A DNA stretch of 64,000 bases, taken from assembly GCF_000142805.1 (NCBI RefSeq), contig NC_013078.1, positions 744,001 to 808,000 on the forward strand. The letters run 5' to 3'. The translations under genes and the position numbers were made by a program. Shown here one piece after another: positions 8,501 to 17,693 of this stretch. Every line of letters begins with the position of its first letter. The stretch's first letter is position 1. The stretch comes from Lachancea thermotolerans CBS 6340. Lineage: Eukaryota; Ascomycota; Saccharomycetes; Saccharomycetales; Saccharomycetaceae. The notes below the pieces were generated by a model that saw nothing but the letters and a program-made list of their open reading frames with translations, had not been told where the DNA came from and ran no database searches.

Positions 8501-11451
8501 GAGATCTCGTCCACAACAGAAAAGTTGGACACAAACTGTATTCAATTTTGAGCCGTTTTCCAAGACTTGAAATATCTGCAGATATTTTCCCAATCACAAC
8601 AAATGTCATGCGCATTCATGTGGCTCTCACTCCTGCCTTCATTTGGGATATGAGAATCCATGGTAATGCCCAGTTTTTTTGGCTGTTTGTCGAAGAATCA
8701 GATAAATCACAGATTCTACATGTTGAGAAATTAATTCTGAATAAACGCCAGATGAGTAATCCCCACGAAATGGACTTTATGATTCCGCTTTCTGACCCGC
8801 TACCTCCTCAGGTTGTTGTGAAAGTCGTTTCTGACATATGGATCGGGAGCGAGTCCACACAAGTCATCTCTTTCCAGCATCTTATCAGGCCGCATAACGA
8901 AACTTTGCAAACTAAATTACAGAGACTAAGACCACTGCCAACTTCGGCAATGAAGAACCCATTGCTAGAACAAATTTATCCATTCAGATACTTCAATCCC
9001 ATGCAGACAATGATTTTCCACACACTTTACAACACCAATGAAAGCGTCTTTGTTGGGTCTCCCACCGGTTCCGGTAAGACAGTAGTTGCAGAGCTAGCGA
9101 TGTGGCACGCCTTCAAAGAATATCCCGGAAGCAAAATTGTATATATTGCTCCAATGAAAGCTTTGGTTAGAGAACGTGTCACCGATTGGAGGAAGCGTGT
9201 AACGCCAGTCACAGGAGACAAAGTTATAGAATTGACTGGTGACTCTTTGCCTGATCCTAGAGATGTGAAAGACGCTACAATCATAATCACCACTCCCGAA
9301 AAATTTGACGGTATATCACGTAATTGGCAAACACGTAAATTTGTTCAAGAAGTGTCATTGATCATCATGGATGAAATTCACCTTTTGGCAAGTGATCGCG
9401 GTCCTATCTTAGAGATGATCGTTAGCCGTATGAATTATGTGGCATCCCAAACAAAGCGCCCTGTTCGATTACTTGGTATGTCAACAGCCGTTTCAAACGC
9501 CTACGATATGGGTGGATGGTTAGGCGTGAAAGACAATGGCCTATACAATTTCTCCTCAAGTGTCCGTCCTGTTCCTTTGAAAATGTACATTGATGGGTTT
9601 CCTGACAACCTTGCCTTCTGCCCGCTAATGAAAACGATGAACAAACCAGCGTTCATGGCGATCAAGCAGCATTCACCTGACAAGCCCGTCTTGATCTTTG
9701 TCGCTTCTCGTCGGCAAACAAGATTGACAGCTCTTGATTTGATCCATCTTTGCGGAATGGAAAGTAATCCTAGAAGATTTTTGAATATTGACGACGAGGG
9801 TGAGCTCCAATATTACTTGTCACAGGTTTCCGACGAGACGCTTAAGCTCTCTTTGCAATTTGGGATTGGTTTGCATCATGCTGGTCTTGTGGAGAAAGAT
9901 CGTTATATTTCTCACGAGCTCTTTCAAAAAAATAAGATTCAAGTCTTAGTAGCAACTTCTACATTGGCTTGGGGTGTGAATTTGCCTGCTCATTTGGTGA
10001 TTATAAAGGGAACTCAATTTTTCGATGCCAAAATAGAGGGCTACCGTGATATGGACCTGACTGACATCTTACAGATGATGGGGAGAGCAGGTAGACCTGC
10101 TTTTGACACATCAGGAACTGCCATTGTTTACACAAAGCAAGCAAAGAAAATGTTCTACAAGCATTTTCTGAACATTGGTTTCCCCGTCGAATCGTCACTA
10201 CACAAGGTTTTGGATGATCACTTGGGTGCAGAAATTGCGTCTGGATCCATTGCCAACAAACAGGAAGCCATGGACTTTTTAAGCTGGACCTTTTTGTTTA
10301 GAAGAGCCCACCATAACCCGACTTATTACGGGATTATGGAAGACACAAGCGCCGCAGGGATCAATAAGCATTTGAGCAACTTAATAGACGACACTCTAAA
10401 GAATCTAGAGGAATCAAGCTGTGTTGCTTTGAGGGGTAACGAAATAGAAGCATTACCTTTCTTGAGCATCTCCTCGTACTACTACATTTCACACAAGACA
10501 ATTCGTCAATTACTGAAACACATCAAAAACACGGCTTCATTCCAGGAGGTTCTAAAATGGCTATCGCTAGCTTTTGAATTCAATGAGCTTCCTGTGAGAA
10601 ATGGAGAAATCATCATGAATGTTGAAATGTCAGCACAGTCGCGTTATTCTGTGGAGAGCACCTTTGTCGGCGAAGATGAGCTTCCTATGTGGGATCCACA
10701 TGTCAAAGCATTCCTCTTACTTCAAGCCTACTTCAGTCGTGTGGACCTTCCTATTGCGGACTATCATCAAGATACCATTTCTGTATTGGATCAGGCGTTG
10801 CGTATTTTGCAAGCTTACGCTGACGTAGCAGGCGAGCTTGGCTACTACAGTACGGTTCTTACAATCATAAAGGCGATGCAATGCGTGAAGCAAGGCTGCT
10901 GGTATGAAGACGATCCCGTTAGTTTGCTGCCTGGAGTTGGACTCAAAAGAATTACTGATTGTGAGTTCTCTGAAACAGGATTTCCCCTTGAGAAATCCCA
11001 TTCCATGAATCTCGATAAGATTGGAAGGCTCAAGTTCAAGCAGTTAGAGCAAGTGGCCAGGAAGCTCAATGTCGAAAAAGAGAAAATTAAAGACTTTATT
11101 GGGGAGTGTCAAAAATTGCCAGTTTTGGATAATATTAGAGTTGAACCTCAGAGTGATCCTAACGAGCTTGTTATTACTGCGGTACACGCAAACCCCCGGC
11201 ACAACAGAAATTTTGAAGTCTACTGTGAGAGGTTCCCCAAGACGCAGAAGGAATTGTGGTTTGTAATTGGGTATCAGGGAGAAGAATTAATGATGGTCAA
11301 AAGATTCCAGCCTCGTAGGAAGAACAATGGTGTCGCCATCAGTGGCGAGTTCGTGGTAGCTGAAGAGCTACATGGACAGACCTTGAGGTTTACCATTATC
11401 AATGACGCTCTCGACATCAAGTACGATTTCGAGCACACATTGGCGCGCTAA
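5587..11451 (+). CDS. SLH1: Ski2-like tandem-cassette RNA helicase Slh1/Rqt2
   Basis: Large Ski2-like helicase, homologue of yeast Slh1 (ASCC3), which works in the ribosome quality-control trigger complex that splits collided ribosomes. Length 1954 residues against about 1967 in yeast. Two helicase cassettes are visible. The first has Walker A APTGAGKTD from residue 306 and DEVH from residue 423; the second has SPTGSGKT from about 1158 and DEIH from 1262. Each is followed by a Q/GRxGR-type motif VI (FGRAGRPGFG and MGRAGRPAFD) and a Sec63-like domain. Brr2 is the related alternative, but length and synteny (after YTA7, before EFG1) favour Slh1. The start is the first ATG of the frame, 137 bp after the JNM1 stop. 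Confidence 0.96.
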   Translation: MSTQYSIDSVRSYMDAMSTMVSAAQNFKLGENIAVAPEIDNEIEKSKDESYVQLTTLSQDRNEWDDIFDSFGELSRANVTNAIESAIAEDSSSVTNELKSYMKGINSSEMDEETLLETLLLLLQSENQDSLQSELLDLLGDENIEFISFLVQNREELISIPPEEIKIALKFENSDGDFLTHREIRKQYLKNAKDAKNTELNPLQKQAEYPHVFRKSEVGSSFALSFTGQKFALPVGTTRSSFATREEIIIPAAEAGLRNSMRFKNIVIKDLDVFCTSVFTYETLNAIQSLVYPVAYETNENMLICAPTGAGKTDIALLTILNTVKQFSEVDQKGNIDIEYDSFKVVYVAPLKALAAEIVEKFSKRLAVFDMKVRELTGDMQLTKAEILETQVIVTTPEKWDVVTRKANGDNDLVSKIKLLIIDEVHLLHEDRGSVIETLVARTLRQVERSQSMIRILGLSATLPNFIDVADFLGVNRQIGMFYFDQSFRPKPLEQQLLGCRGKAGSKQARENIDNTAYEKMVDMIQRGAQVMVFVHSRKETVRSARNFISIATSHHEIDLFTEASSIREFYQKEMTKNKDKDVKELFQSGFGVHHAGMSRSDRNLTERMFKDGAINVLICTATLAWGVNLPADVVIIKGTQVYDSKKGGFTDLGISDVIQIFGRAGRPGFGSSNGTGILCTSSDRLDDYVSLITQQHPIESKLATKLVDNLNAEISLGSVTNVEEGIQWLGYTYLYVRMRKNPFSYGINWDEIRDDPQLYERRKNMIISAARRLHTLQMIVFDEVSLHFIPKDLGRISSDFYLLNESVEIFNQLCNPSATEADVLSMISMSSEFDNMKFREEEATELSRLMDNAAQCQIGGEVESAQGKTNILLQSYISRTRIFDSALSSDSNYVAQNSIRICRALFLVGVNRRWGNFAKVMLDVCKSIEKRLWAFDHPLCQFELPEPVIRQLRDKNPSMESLLDLESEELGDLVHNRKVGHKLYSILSRFPRLEISADIFPITTNVMRIHVALTPAFIWDMRIHGNAQFFWLFVEESDKSQILHVEKLILNKRQMSNPHEMDFMIPLSDPLPPQVVVKVVSDIWIGSESTQVISFQHLIRPHNETLQTKLQRLRPLPTSAMKNPLLEQIYPFRYFNPMQTMIFHTLYNTNESVFVGSPTGSGKTVVAELAMWHAFKEYPGSKIVYIAPMKALVRERVTDWRKRVTPVTGDKVIELTGDSLPDPRDVKDATIIITTPEKFDGISRNWQTRKFVQEVSLIIMDEIHLLASDRGPILEMIVSRMNYVASQTKRPVRLLGMSTAVSNAYDMGGWLGVKDNGLYNFSSSVRPVPLKMYIDGFPDNLAFCPLMKTMNKPAFMAIKQHSPDKPVLIFVASRRQTRLTALDLIHLCGMESNPRRFLNIDDEGELQYYLSQVSDETLKLSLQFGIGLHHAGLVEKDRYISHELFQKNKIQVLVATSTLAWGVNLPAHLVIIKGTQFFDAKIEGYRDMDLTDILQMMGRAGRPAFDTSGTAIVYTKQAKKMFYKHFLNIGFPVESSLHKVLDDHLGAEIASGSIANKQEAMDFLSWTFLFRRAHHNPTYYGIMEDTSAAGINKHLSNLIDDTLKNLEESSCVALRGNEIEALPFLSISSYYYISHKTIRQLLKHIKNTASFQEVLKWLSLAFEFNELPVRNGEIIMNVEMSAQSRYSVESTFVGEDELPMWDPHVKAFLLLQAYFSRVDLPIADYHQDTISVLDQALRILQAYADVAGELGYYSTVLTIIKAMQCVKQGCWYEDDPVSLLPGVGLKRITDCEFSETGFPLEKSHSMNLDKIGRLKFKQLEQVARKLNVEKEKIKDFIGECQKLPVLDNIRVEPQSDPNELVITAVHANPRHNRNFEVYCERFPKTQKELWFVIGYQGEELMMVKRFQPRRKNNGVAISGEFVVAEELHGQTLRFTIINDALDIKYDFEHTLAR

Positions 11452-11503
11452 CCGCGACGAACAGAATGCAATGAATTTATAAGTAATGTACATATGTGGG
11501 AAT

Positions 11504-12172
11504 TTACTCAAAGAAGTCGTCTTCGTCCTCGTCCTCCTTTTCAGACTCAGAGATTGAAGCTTCCTTGGAAGCGCGGCTTTCCCCGGTCTCCAATTGGACG
11601 CCGGTATCGTCGCGGTCCAGCTTTTTGCCTTTGAGAATGTCTTTCAAAGGAACAGGCAAGGTGCCTGCGTCCATTTTCGCCGCGACAAGATCACGAAACT
11701 GAGCTCTTCTGGCCTCGGTCTTGGCCACGCCCTTCTTGTCGTCGGTGTCGCGAGACTCGCTTTCTTCAGAGGGGTAAAGCGCAATGTACTTTTCAGTTTT
11801 TGGGAAATTGACGACATAGCAAAGATCGATGGACCTTTCACGAACCGCATCGGCATCTCCTTCCTTCACAGATTTGGTGTATCGCCTTAGCGCCTTCTTG
11901 CGCTCAAAAAACCTCACCATATGATATTTCTTGGCGTTGTTCTGGATCTTGACACGCTGCTCCGCGTTATGTAGTTCAAGTCGCAGCGCTTCGAGTGCAC
12001 GCTCTTTCTCGATCAGAACAGTATCAGGGAGGACGTCCTTTTTCTTTTGCAGCAGGCGCTCAATGTCACGGATTTTCCTTTTTATCTTGTTGGAGCCTGA
12101 CCCCAACACGCGCGCGAGTTGGATCGGCGCTCCAGCACTTTTGTTTGTCCTTCTCCTCTGTTTCCTGTCCAT
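11504..12172 (-). CDS. EFG1: rRNA-processing protein Efg1
   Basis: Homologue of yeast Efg1, a small nucleolar protein of the 90S pre-ribosome needed for 18S rRNA maturation. At 222 residues it is close to the yeast length (about 233). It has a basic N-terminus (MDRKQRRRTNK), a central coiled coil (residues about 30-90), the family segment MVRFFERKKALRRY near 85-98, YVVNFPKTEKYIALYP near 120, and an acidic Ser/Glu/Asp tail. It converges with SLH1 at 52 bp, keeping the S. cerevisiae YGR271 order. A PAC element with an RRPE-like tract sits just upstream of the ATG, as expected for a ribosome-biogenesis gene. Confidence 0.93.
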   Translation of the reverse strand: MDRKQRRRTNKSAGAPIQLARVLGSGSNKIKRKIRDIERLLQKKKDVLPDTVLIEKERALEALRLELHNAEQRVKIQNNAKKYHMVRFFERKKALRRYTKSVKEGDADAVRERSIDLCYVVNFPKTEKYIALYPSEESESRDTDDKKGVAKTEARRAQFRDLVAAKMDAGTLPVPLKDILKGKKLDRDDTGVQLETGESRASKEASISESEKEDEDEDDFFE

Positions 12173-12202
12173 TTCTAGTGTTGCTGGGCGATTATCTTCG
12201 AT

Positions 12203-12237
12203 GCGATGAGATGGCGAGATGAGCTTGAAATTTTTTT
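12203..12237 (-). promoter_or_regulatory. PAC plus RRPE-like elements upstream of EFG1
   Basis: GCGATGAGAT at 12203-12212 matches the PAC consensus bound by Dot6/Tod6. TGAAATTTTTTT at 12226-12237 resembles the RRPE bound by Stb3. Both lie 31-65 bp upstream of the EFG1 start. The pairing is typical of yeast ribosome-biogenesis promoters. Confidence 0.75.
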
Positions 12238-12448
12238 ACAGCTGCAGGTGAAACAACACTTTTTGGCTATTAGTGAGAAGCGATGTCCAAAGCTGGGCAA
12301 ACAAGGACAAAAAACAGCAGTAGAAGCGCAGGTGGGGTCCTTAAGTTCCTAAGAGGAGTATGGAAACAGCGGGTATCTTGTGTTTTTCTTGACATATATA
12401 TAAAACGGGTAGTATTTGGGGTTGGCGTCACAGGCCAGCAAGGGACGG

Positions 12449-13042
12449 CTATTCAGCGGTGTCTTTCTTGCGGCCAAACAGGCCACGCTTCTTCTTCTTT
12501 TTGGAAGGATTCAAAGCGGAGCCCGGCGCCGGCGCCGAGTAGATAGCTTGCTCCTGCATCATAAATTGCGAGGAGGGCATACCGCCAGGGCCACTGGCGG
12601 CCATTGCGTCGCCCGAGTTGCCAAACTGTGGAAAGTCGGGCCTTACGCGGAAGCCATACTGGTGCGTCTCGAGACGCTGACCCCAGGATGGGTCGCCAGA
12701 AATGGAGTACTCAAATCCGCGAATGGTGTCAAGCGGACGCTCGTCACGCGCGCGCATGGGGTTCGAGATGTCGGGCTGCTGAATGGGCTGCCCGAAGACG
12801 TCGCGCGTTAGATGGTCGGGGCCATCGCCGGAATAGTACGACTTGCGGTTCGGATCGTCCTGCGACACGTCCGCGGCCTGCTCGAAGGGCTGGGCCTCCT
12901 GCACGGCCTCAAGAACGGGGTCGTGCACCGAGGAGGCTCTGAGCTTGAAGTGCTCGCGGTCTTCCTTGGTAAGCTTCGTGTCTGGCGCGTGTAGATGGCC
13001 AGCACCCGTGGATGCGTTGCTGGACTTTCTGAAGAGTCCCAT
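12449..13042 (-). CDS. YMR295C/YGR273C family protein, unknown function
   Basis: Single homologue of the S. cerevisiae WGD pair YMR295C and YGR273C, small proteins without a defined biochemical role. The frame runs upstream to 13204, but the ATG at 13042 gives MGLFRKSSN and 197 residues, the length I recall for YMR295C, so I chose that start. Visible features: a short basic N-terminus, the motif DREHFKLRASS, a central SYYSGDGPDHLTRDVFG segment, a QP-rich stretch, and a very basic C-terminus (SKKKKKRGLFGRKK) that could bind nucleic acid or acidic membranes. No catalytic motif seen. It sits exactly where both YGR273C and YMR295C homologues are expected, between EFG1 and LCB1. Confidence 0.88.
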   Translation of the reverse strand: MGLFRKSSNASTGAGHLHAPDTKLTKEDREHFKLRASSVHDPVLEAVQEAQPFEQAADVSQDDPNRKSYYSGDGPDHLTRDVFGQPIQQPDISNPMRARDERPLDTIRGFEYSISGDPSWGQRLETHQYGFRVRPDFPQFGNSGDAMAASGPGGMPSSQFMMQEQAIYSAPAPGSALNPSKKKKKRGLFGRKKDTAE

Positions 13043-14772
13043 GTTGGTGTTGAAACTGCGGTCGGTGCTGAAGCCTAAAGCTGATATGTGGCTGCGGTCT
13101 GAAAGAGTGAAAGTCTTTTTGTACTGGAATGCTGAGTGTCGGGAGCTTAAAGTCGCGGCGAGGAGCTGAGGTCCTGTGGAGTTGAAACGTTCGTGGGTAA
13201 ACAAAGAGAATGGTGTCTTTTTTTAGAGTCCTGCTTGTTTTGATCGTTGAACCGGAGATCATCTGAGCCACCATGTCGTGCGTAGTTACGGGTCGACTCA
13301 CTTGCCAACTCACTGGCCAAATAGCAGCCTGGGAGTCTGAGAGAGCACCAGCACACGCAGTATTTCTGTGTTTACAGGCGCCTGAATTCCAGCAATCAGC
13401 TAGGCGTAGCCTTGTTAAATTAAACTCCAGGGAAGCATGCTTTTTTCGTTGTTTTCCAAGATGCCTCGCCAAGAATCCAATTGAAAAGGCGTCCCGCACG
13501 CGACGCGCAGAAGTTAATAGATTAGGGATGGAGAGATTCATTTCCGTTTAGAGATGCAATTGCAGCCTTGTTTTTACGCCGGTAATAGGTCAGATTCTTT
13601 GCTAACGAAACATCGTTTGCCAGTGAGTTTTTACTGCCTGATTTCTGAATTGCAGGGGCCGCCAGCGGCTTGTTTGAACATTAAGCTGGCCACGGGATCC
13701 TAATGAGATGCGGGAGTCTGTGTATTTGGAGGGTCATTGCGCAATTGCTCATACAAGATCCCAGATGAGAAGGAAAAATGGGTCTGCGAGGCAGTCTCAG
13801 CTTTAATGTATGTGCACTTTGGAGCGTAGGAGCACTGGACTGATCGGTTGTTGAGCTAACCAATAGGGCGTACGCGCCTTCGAGCCATTGTGCCAGCCAA
13901 CACAAAGAGTGTGTCTTTAAATTAGTTAGCCGAGATGCTACTGTATCAGAGTTCAGTACGGTGGCAGTCTCGTGAGCATTCCTAGAGCCGGTTCGCGGGC
14001 CTGCAGTTTTCTTAAGAGCCGGAGGCCGAGAAATTGAGGGCATTCGTGGCGCAGTGAAACGGGCAGCCGGCAAGCTTTTACAGAAAGCATCTGCCCTGCA
14101 GCTTGAACCGTCTTGAGTTTTGCGTAAGTAGCCCCTAAACTAGCAGAGCTCTCTATGGAGTCAACTCCGCGAAAGTTGACCGGATGCTGGGTTGTGTGGC
14201 GCCAAACGAAGCCTTGCTGACCTCCAACGGAGCGCCCAACAACTTCTCGTATCGGTGGCATGGCACAACGCCGCGCAATGGATGTCCGCGCAAAAGTCTC
14301 GTTCACATGTCTCTACGGGCCCTCCAGCTACACGTCATCCTCCCCGCAGACGCGCACATGCCCTCCGCAGACCATAGTCGTCAACTAGGTGCCTTCCCTT
14401 GTCGTGTGTATAATGGATGCGCCTGCTATTGCCACCGATAAGCCGATAAGCCCACAATAAAGCGCAAACATCCGAGAAGAATCTTGGCTATCGTTTAATG
14501 GAATCGAATCTCCGTTATCCTCGTTCGTCGGCGAAAGCCTCCAAGTTTTGTTGTTCACTGTGGCAACAGCGCATCTTTATCAGTCAAGATCATCGCAGCT
14601 TTCCTTCACAGTAGGTAAACTGTTCAACAAGCAAAGAGTGCGGACTAGCACGGATATGCTCCTGTGAGTAAGCGAGCCGCGAATAGTCAGCAAGGGATTG
14701 TTGCGAGAGCCAGACTTTGTTATCAGTCACAGCCTTCTCTTCCGCGTTACCATCTCACGCTTTTCCTCGCTA
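13043..14772. other. 1.7-kb non-coding interval upstream of the Pdr-like regulator
   Basis: The interval separates the divergent YMR295C-type gene from the zinc-cluster gene. Short open frames on both strands resemble no family I know and look like chance frames. The clearest structure is the inverted repeat at 14160-14180. No tRNA boxes or transposon ends were recognised. Confidence 0.6.
14160..14180. repeat. Perfect inverted repeat in the regulator's promoter region
   Basis: GTCAACT at 14160-14166 and its exact reverse complement AGTTGAC at 14174-14180 flank the spacer CCGCGAA. The centre TCCGCGAA differs by one base from the PDRE octamer TCCGCGGA. It lies about 590 bp upstream of the zinc-cluster ATG, so a binding site, possibly autoregulatory, is a reasonable inference. 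Confidence 0.6.
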
Positions 14773-17235
14773 ATGAAAGTGAGTAAAGACACCAAGAAGC
14801 CAGCCGAAAGAGCCGCACGAGCATGCTTGAACTGTCGAAGACGCAAGGTGAAGTGCAGTGGGCAGTCGCCATGCGCCAACTGCCGGAACTACAACTGTGC
14901 CTGTACCTACGCGGTCAGCGAGGCACAGCCACAACAAGAACACTGCTTTAACCATCCTCGAGACGTGACCAGAATGATAGGACGCATGGAAAAGTCTCTT
15001 GAGAGTCTCGATGAGCTTTTGCACAACAACAGCGAGTCGTGTGCGGTACTGAGCGAAATGTCCGCCAAGATCGAGCATCTCAAGTCGCTGCTCGACACTG
15101 GGATTAATGCGAAGTGGGTTACCGCGTACCGAGGCGAGAAGAGTTTGGAGTACGAGATCACGTACCGGAACCACTCACTCTTCAGAAGATATCAGCCGTC
15201 GATCTCGAACCTTAAAAGCGCGTCAGGGACCACGTACGAGCTATACTCGCCCATTATGTCTCTTTCAGTCAAAGGTGTCTCGAGCGTGATGCACAAGCTG
15301 CTGTCATATGCGGATAACGAGGCTGCGCGTGAGACGTTTTATCTATTCTTGAAGTCATTTGACGCGGCAAACACGTTCTATCTGACCAGCGCTGCGTTCT
15401 GGTCGATGCCGCTATCCACGAACCTCAACCAGTTTTCAAGTGCGCCGGCTCGAGGCACAACGCCGCTGCGACTGCTTGTGTCACAAATTCCTGCGGAGCT
15501 ATGGCCGTCGCCCGAGGCCCGCGAAAAGGTAGATCTCACGAACGCAACGCAGGCATGTTGCGAACTCGTGCGTGTGCTCGAGAAGCACTATCGCATCAAC
15601 GGCGATTTGCCGTTTGGCGACGGAAACCTGCATAGCTTTGTGCAATTTGTTGGCATGGACCAACTGATCACCACAGCGTGCGCGGAGCTTTTGACACGTA
15701 GCACGCTGTCCGAATTTCTCAGCATAGAATATGCGGACGCGCTCTTGTCTTTCCTCGAGTGCAAGACTGCGCTCGAAACCTCTGACCGCCTGTGCAAGAT
15801 TGCAGCGATTGCAGTGCGTATGCTCATAGACCTGGGACTCGACCGCTGGGAATACTATGTTAGCGTCGACGAGCACACCGCAAACCGCCGCCGCAAGCTG
15901 TGGTGGCGTGCGTACTGGTGGGACCGTCTACTCTCGTGTTACAGTGGCCGCGCACCTAAGGTCAACGATGCGCACGTTACATGCTTGTTTCCCCGCGAGG
16001 TCATGGCATTGGGGATAGACGACTCTATGGACCACACTACAATCTTGGAAAACATTCCCAAGAGCGGAACGGATCTTGAAGCCGTCATGCTCGCCGCGTA
16101 CCTAGCTGCGGGAAGGCACACTTCCTATATGTTTACGAACGTGCTTCACGCGCGACGTTTCACACACTACAAATTGCATTCTGACGTCGGCGTCGCTGCT
16201 TCGGACCTGATCGAAGAGCTGAACGTGGAAGTTGATGGCATACTGCGGTTCCAGGCGCGCTTGGACGCGCAGATCGGCCCCTACCGCGAGGCGCTTACCG
16301 CACACCCCATTTATCAGCCAGTGCTGCCGCACCTTGCCTGTGTTTCCCTGTGTCTTTTACTTGCCGTCGAAAACCTAATTCGCCGCGTGCGTGAAGCCGT
16401 GGCGACGGCGCGTCCGCTGCCGGCGGCCAAGTCCCTAGCGCGCTGCCGCAACCAAACGCTCGATTCCGCGCGTGCCCTACTCGTCGACGTCGCGCACTGC
16501 AAAACTCTGCGCCAATTTCTTGCCGACAAGCTTGCCTCAACAGTCGCTTTCCTAGTGGCTGTGGACCACTTCATCCACGGCGAACCCAATGCCGTCGATC
16601 CAGCGTTGCTCGCCTTGATCTGCAGCTTTGCCCACCAGCTCACAAGGTTTTCGGTCACGCACAAAAGCGAGGGTGATGAAGGCGCACATACAGAGCTGCG
16701 CTACCCGAGCTCTATCCTACTGGTACTAGCGCGGATCTGCTTGCAGATCCACAATGCACGACACAGCCCCTCCGGTGCCGATACATTGAGCAGCGCGCTT
16801 GCCGAAGTCCTACCAGCCATAACAGTGCCTGAAGTGCGCGCGACTGTTGCCGAGCTGCTTACTGTAACTTCGCGTATCTGGCGACCGGTGTTAAGCTGCA
16901 AGGACGTTTCTGCATACCATGGCGCGATTCTGCGCCACTTGGATAGCGGCGACCCCGCCGTCGCAGAAACAGCGCGCAGCGCTGGAAGCAGCTTCACACG
17001 CACAGATAGCGTCGACCAGCACGCCGATGCCAACCGCGGTGGTAGCGCAATGGGCACCGCCGCCGCGGCTGACGTGGACGACGGTCCTACAGATCGCGGT
17101 CACGTGTATCAGTCCACCGCGTTTGATGCTCAGCTACTGGAGCTCGAGGCGCTGTTGGACTTCAGCAGACTGCCGGACCTGGCGTCCGTGCTGTGCGATT
17201 ACGCAGGCAACAGTGAGGCCCCCGCGGACCTTTGA
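14773..17235 (+). CDS. Zn2Cys6 transcription factor, Pdr1/Pdr3-like
   Basis: Zinc-cluster activator related to the multidrug regulators Pdr1 and Pdr3. The open frame begins at a TTG, but the first ATG is at 14773, giving 820 residues. Zinc-cluster cysteines are C18, C21, C28, C34, C37 and C44, with an extra C42 giving the CxC ending also found in Pdr1/Pdr3. A predicted dimerisation helix follows near residues 75-100. The middle homology region contains RWEYYVSVDEHTANRRRK, strongly like the matching Pdr3 segment. The C-terminus has an acidic, hydrophobic patch (LLELEALLDFSRLPDL) resembling the Pdr1/Pdr3 activation tail. The 3' half is markedly GC-rich. It stands directly before an RTA1-family gene, and the pair interrupts a block conserved with S. 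cerevisiae. It is shorter than Pdr1 (about 1060), so it may be a paralogue rather than the PDR1 orthologue. Confidence 0.85.
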   Translation: MKVSKDTKKPAERAARACLNCRRRKVKCSGQSPCANCRNYNCACTYAVSEAQPQQEHCFNHPRDVTRMIGRMEKSLESLDELLHNNSESCAVLSEMSAKIEHLKSLLDTGINAKWVTAYRGEKSLEYEITYRNHSLFRRYQPSISNLKSASGTTYELYSPIMSLSVKGVSSVMHKLLSYADNEAARETFYLFLKSFDAANTFYLTSAAFWSMPLSTNLNQFSSAPARGTTPLRLLVSQIPAELWPSPEAREKVDLTNATQACCELVRVLEKHYRINGDLPFGDGNLHSFVQFVGMDQLITTACAELLTRSTLSEFLSIEYADALLSFLECKTALETSDRLCKIAAIAVRMLIDLGLDRWEYYVSVDEHTANRRRKLWWRAYWWDRLLSCYSGRAPKVNDAHVTCLFPREVMALGIDDSMDHTTILENIPKSGTDLEAVMLAAYLAAGRHTSYMFTNVLHARRFTHYKLHSDVGVAASDLIEELNVEVDGILRFQARLDAQIGPYREALTAHPIYQPVLPHLACVSLCLLLAVENLIRRVREAVATARPLPAAKSLARCRNQTLDSARALLVDVAHCKTLRQFLADKLASTVAFLVAVDHFIHGEPNAVDPALLALICSFAHQLTRFSVTHKSEGDEGAHTELRYPSSILLVLARICLQIHNARHSPSGADTLSSALAEVLPAITVPEVRATVAELLTVTSRIWRPVLSCKDVSAYHGAILRHLDSGDPAVAETARSAGSSFTRTDSVDQHADANRGGSAMGTAAAADVDDGPTDRGHVYQSTAFDAQLLELEALLDFSRLPDLASVLCDYAGNSEAPADL

Positions 17236-17693
17236 GCTAAGCCGCATGCGCGCTTTACGTCGCAAGGCCGTAACAGTTCGCTAGAGCGCACCAGCAGCCT
17301 CTCCACGACGTGCAGCACGCGTTTAGCGCGGTTATCGGCCGCACTGCGGCCGTTTTTCGCTTACATTGAAGCGCGATACCGCGTGCGGCTCCAAAAATAG
17401 CCTGGTGCCTGCCATCGCCAATGCTACAGTATTCTGCTATAAAGTGCAAGCTGTGCGCGGAAGAAAGGGTCCTTTGTATGATATCAGCACTAAGACTCAA
17501 GTCAATCTAATCTCGTTTCCGCAAGTCCAGCGCCCCTTCTCCTGAAAAGCTGCGAAGACCTGACCAACGATTAAAAAGCGCTAGAACACACGCAGGGTAT
17601 CTCAATCGTAGTTCTACAGATCCACGCAGCGCGGCGCAGCATTGCTCAGAAAAAATTATACTCGTTTGATAAACAAAGCTTTGATAAACACAA
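17236..17693. other. 458-bp interval between the regulator and the RTA1-family gene
   Basis: Probable 3' region of the zinc-cluster gene and promoter of the RTA1-family gene. It holds the CGG-N11-CCG inverted repeat at 17336-17352 and nothing else I can name. No exact PDRE octamer was found in it. Confidence 0.6.
17336..17352. promoter_or_regulatory. CGG-N11-CCG palindrome upstream of the RTA1-family gene
   Basis: CGGCCGC at 17336-17342 and GCGGCCG at 17346-17352 form a perfect inverted repeat around ACT. The outer triplets have the CGG-N11-CCG geometry used by Gal4-class zinc-cluster dimers, and an inner everted CCG-N5-CGG is nested inside. It is followed by five T residues, so it also resembles a hairpin terminator, which is not an expected yeast mechanism. 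It lies about 340 bp upstream of the RTA1-family ATG. Confidence 0.55.

Noticed and set aside
17336-17358. Bacterial-style hairpin terminator
   Set aside because: A GC hairpin followed by T residues is present, but the DNA is from yeast, where this is not the termination mechanism; the CGG-N11-CCG reading is more sensible.
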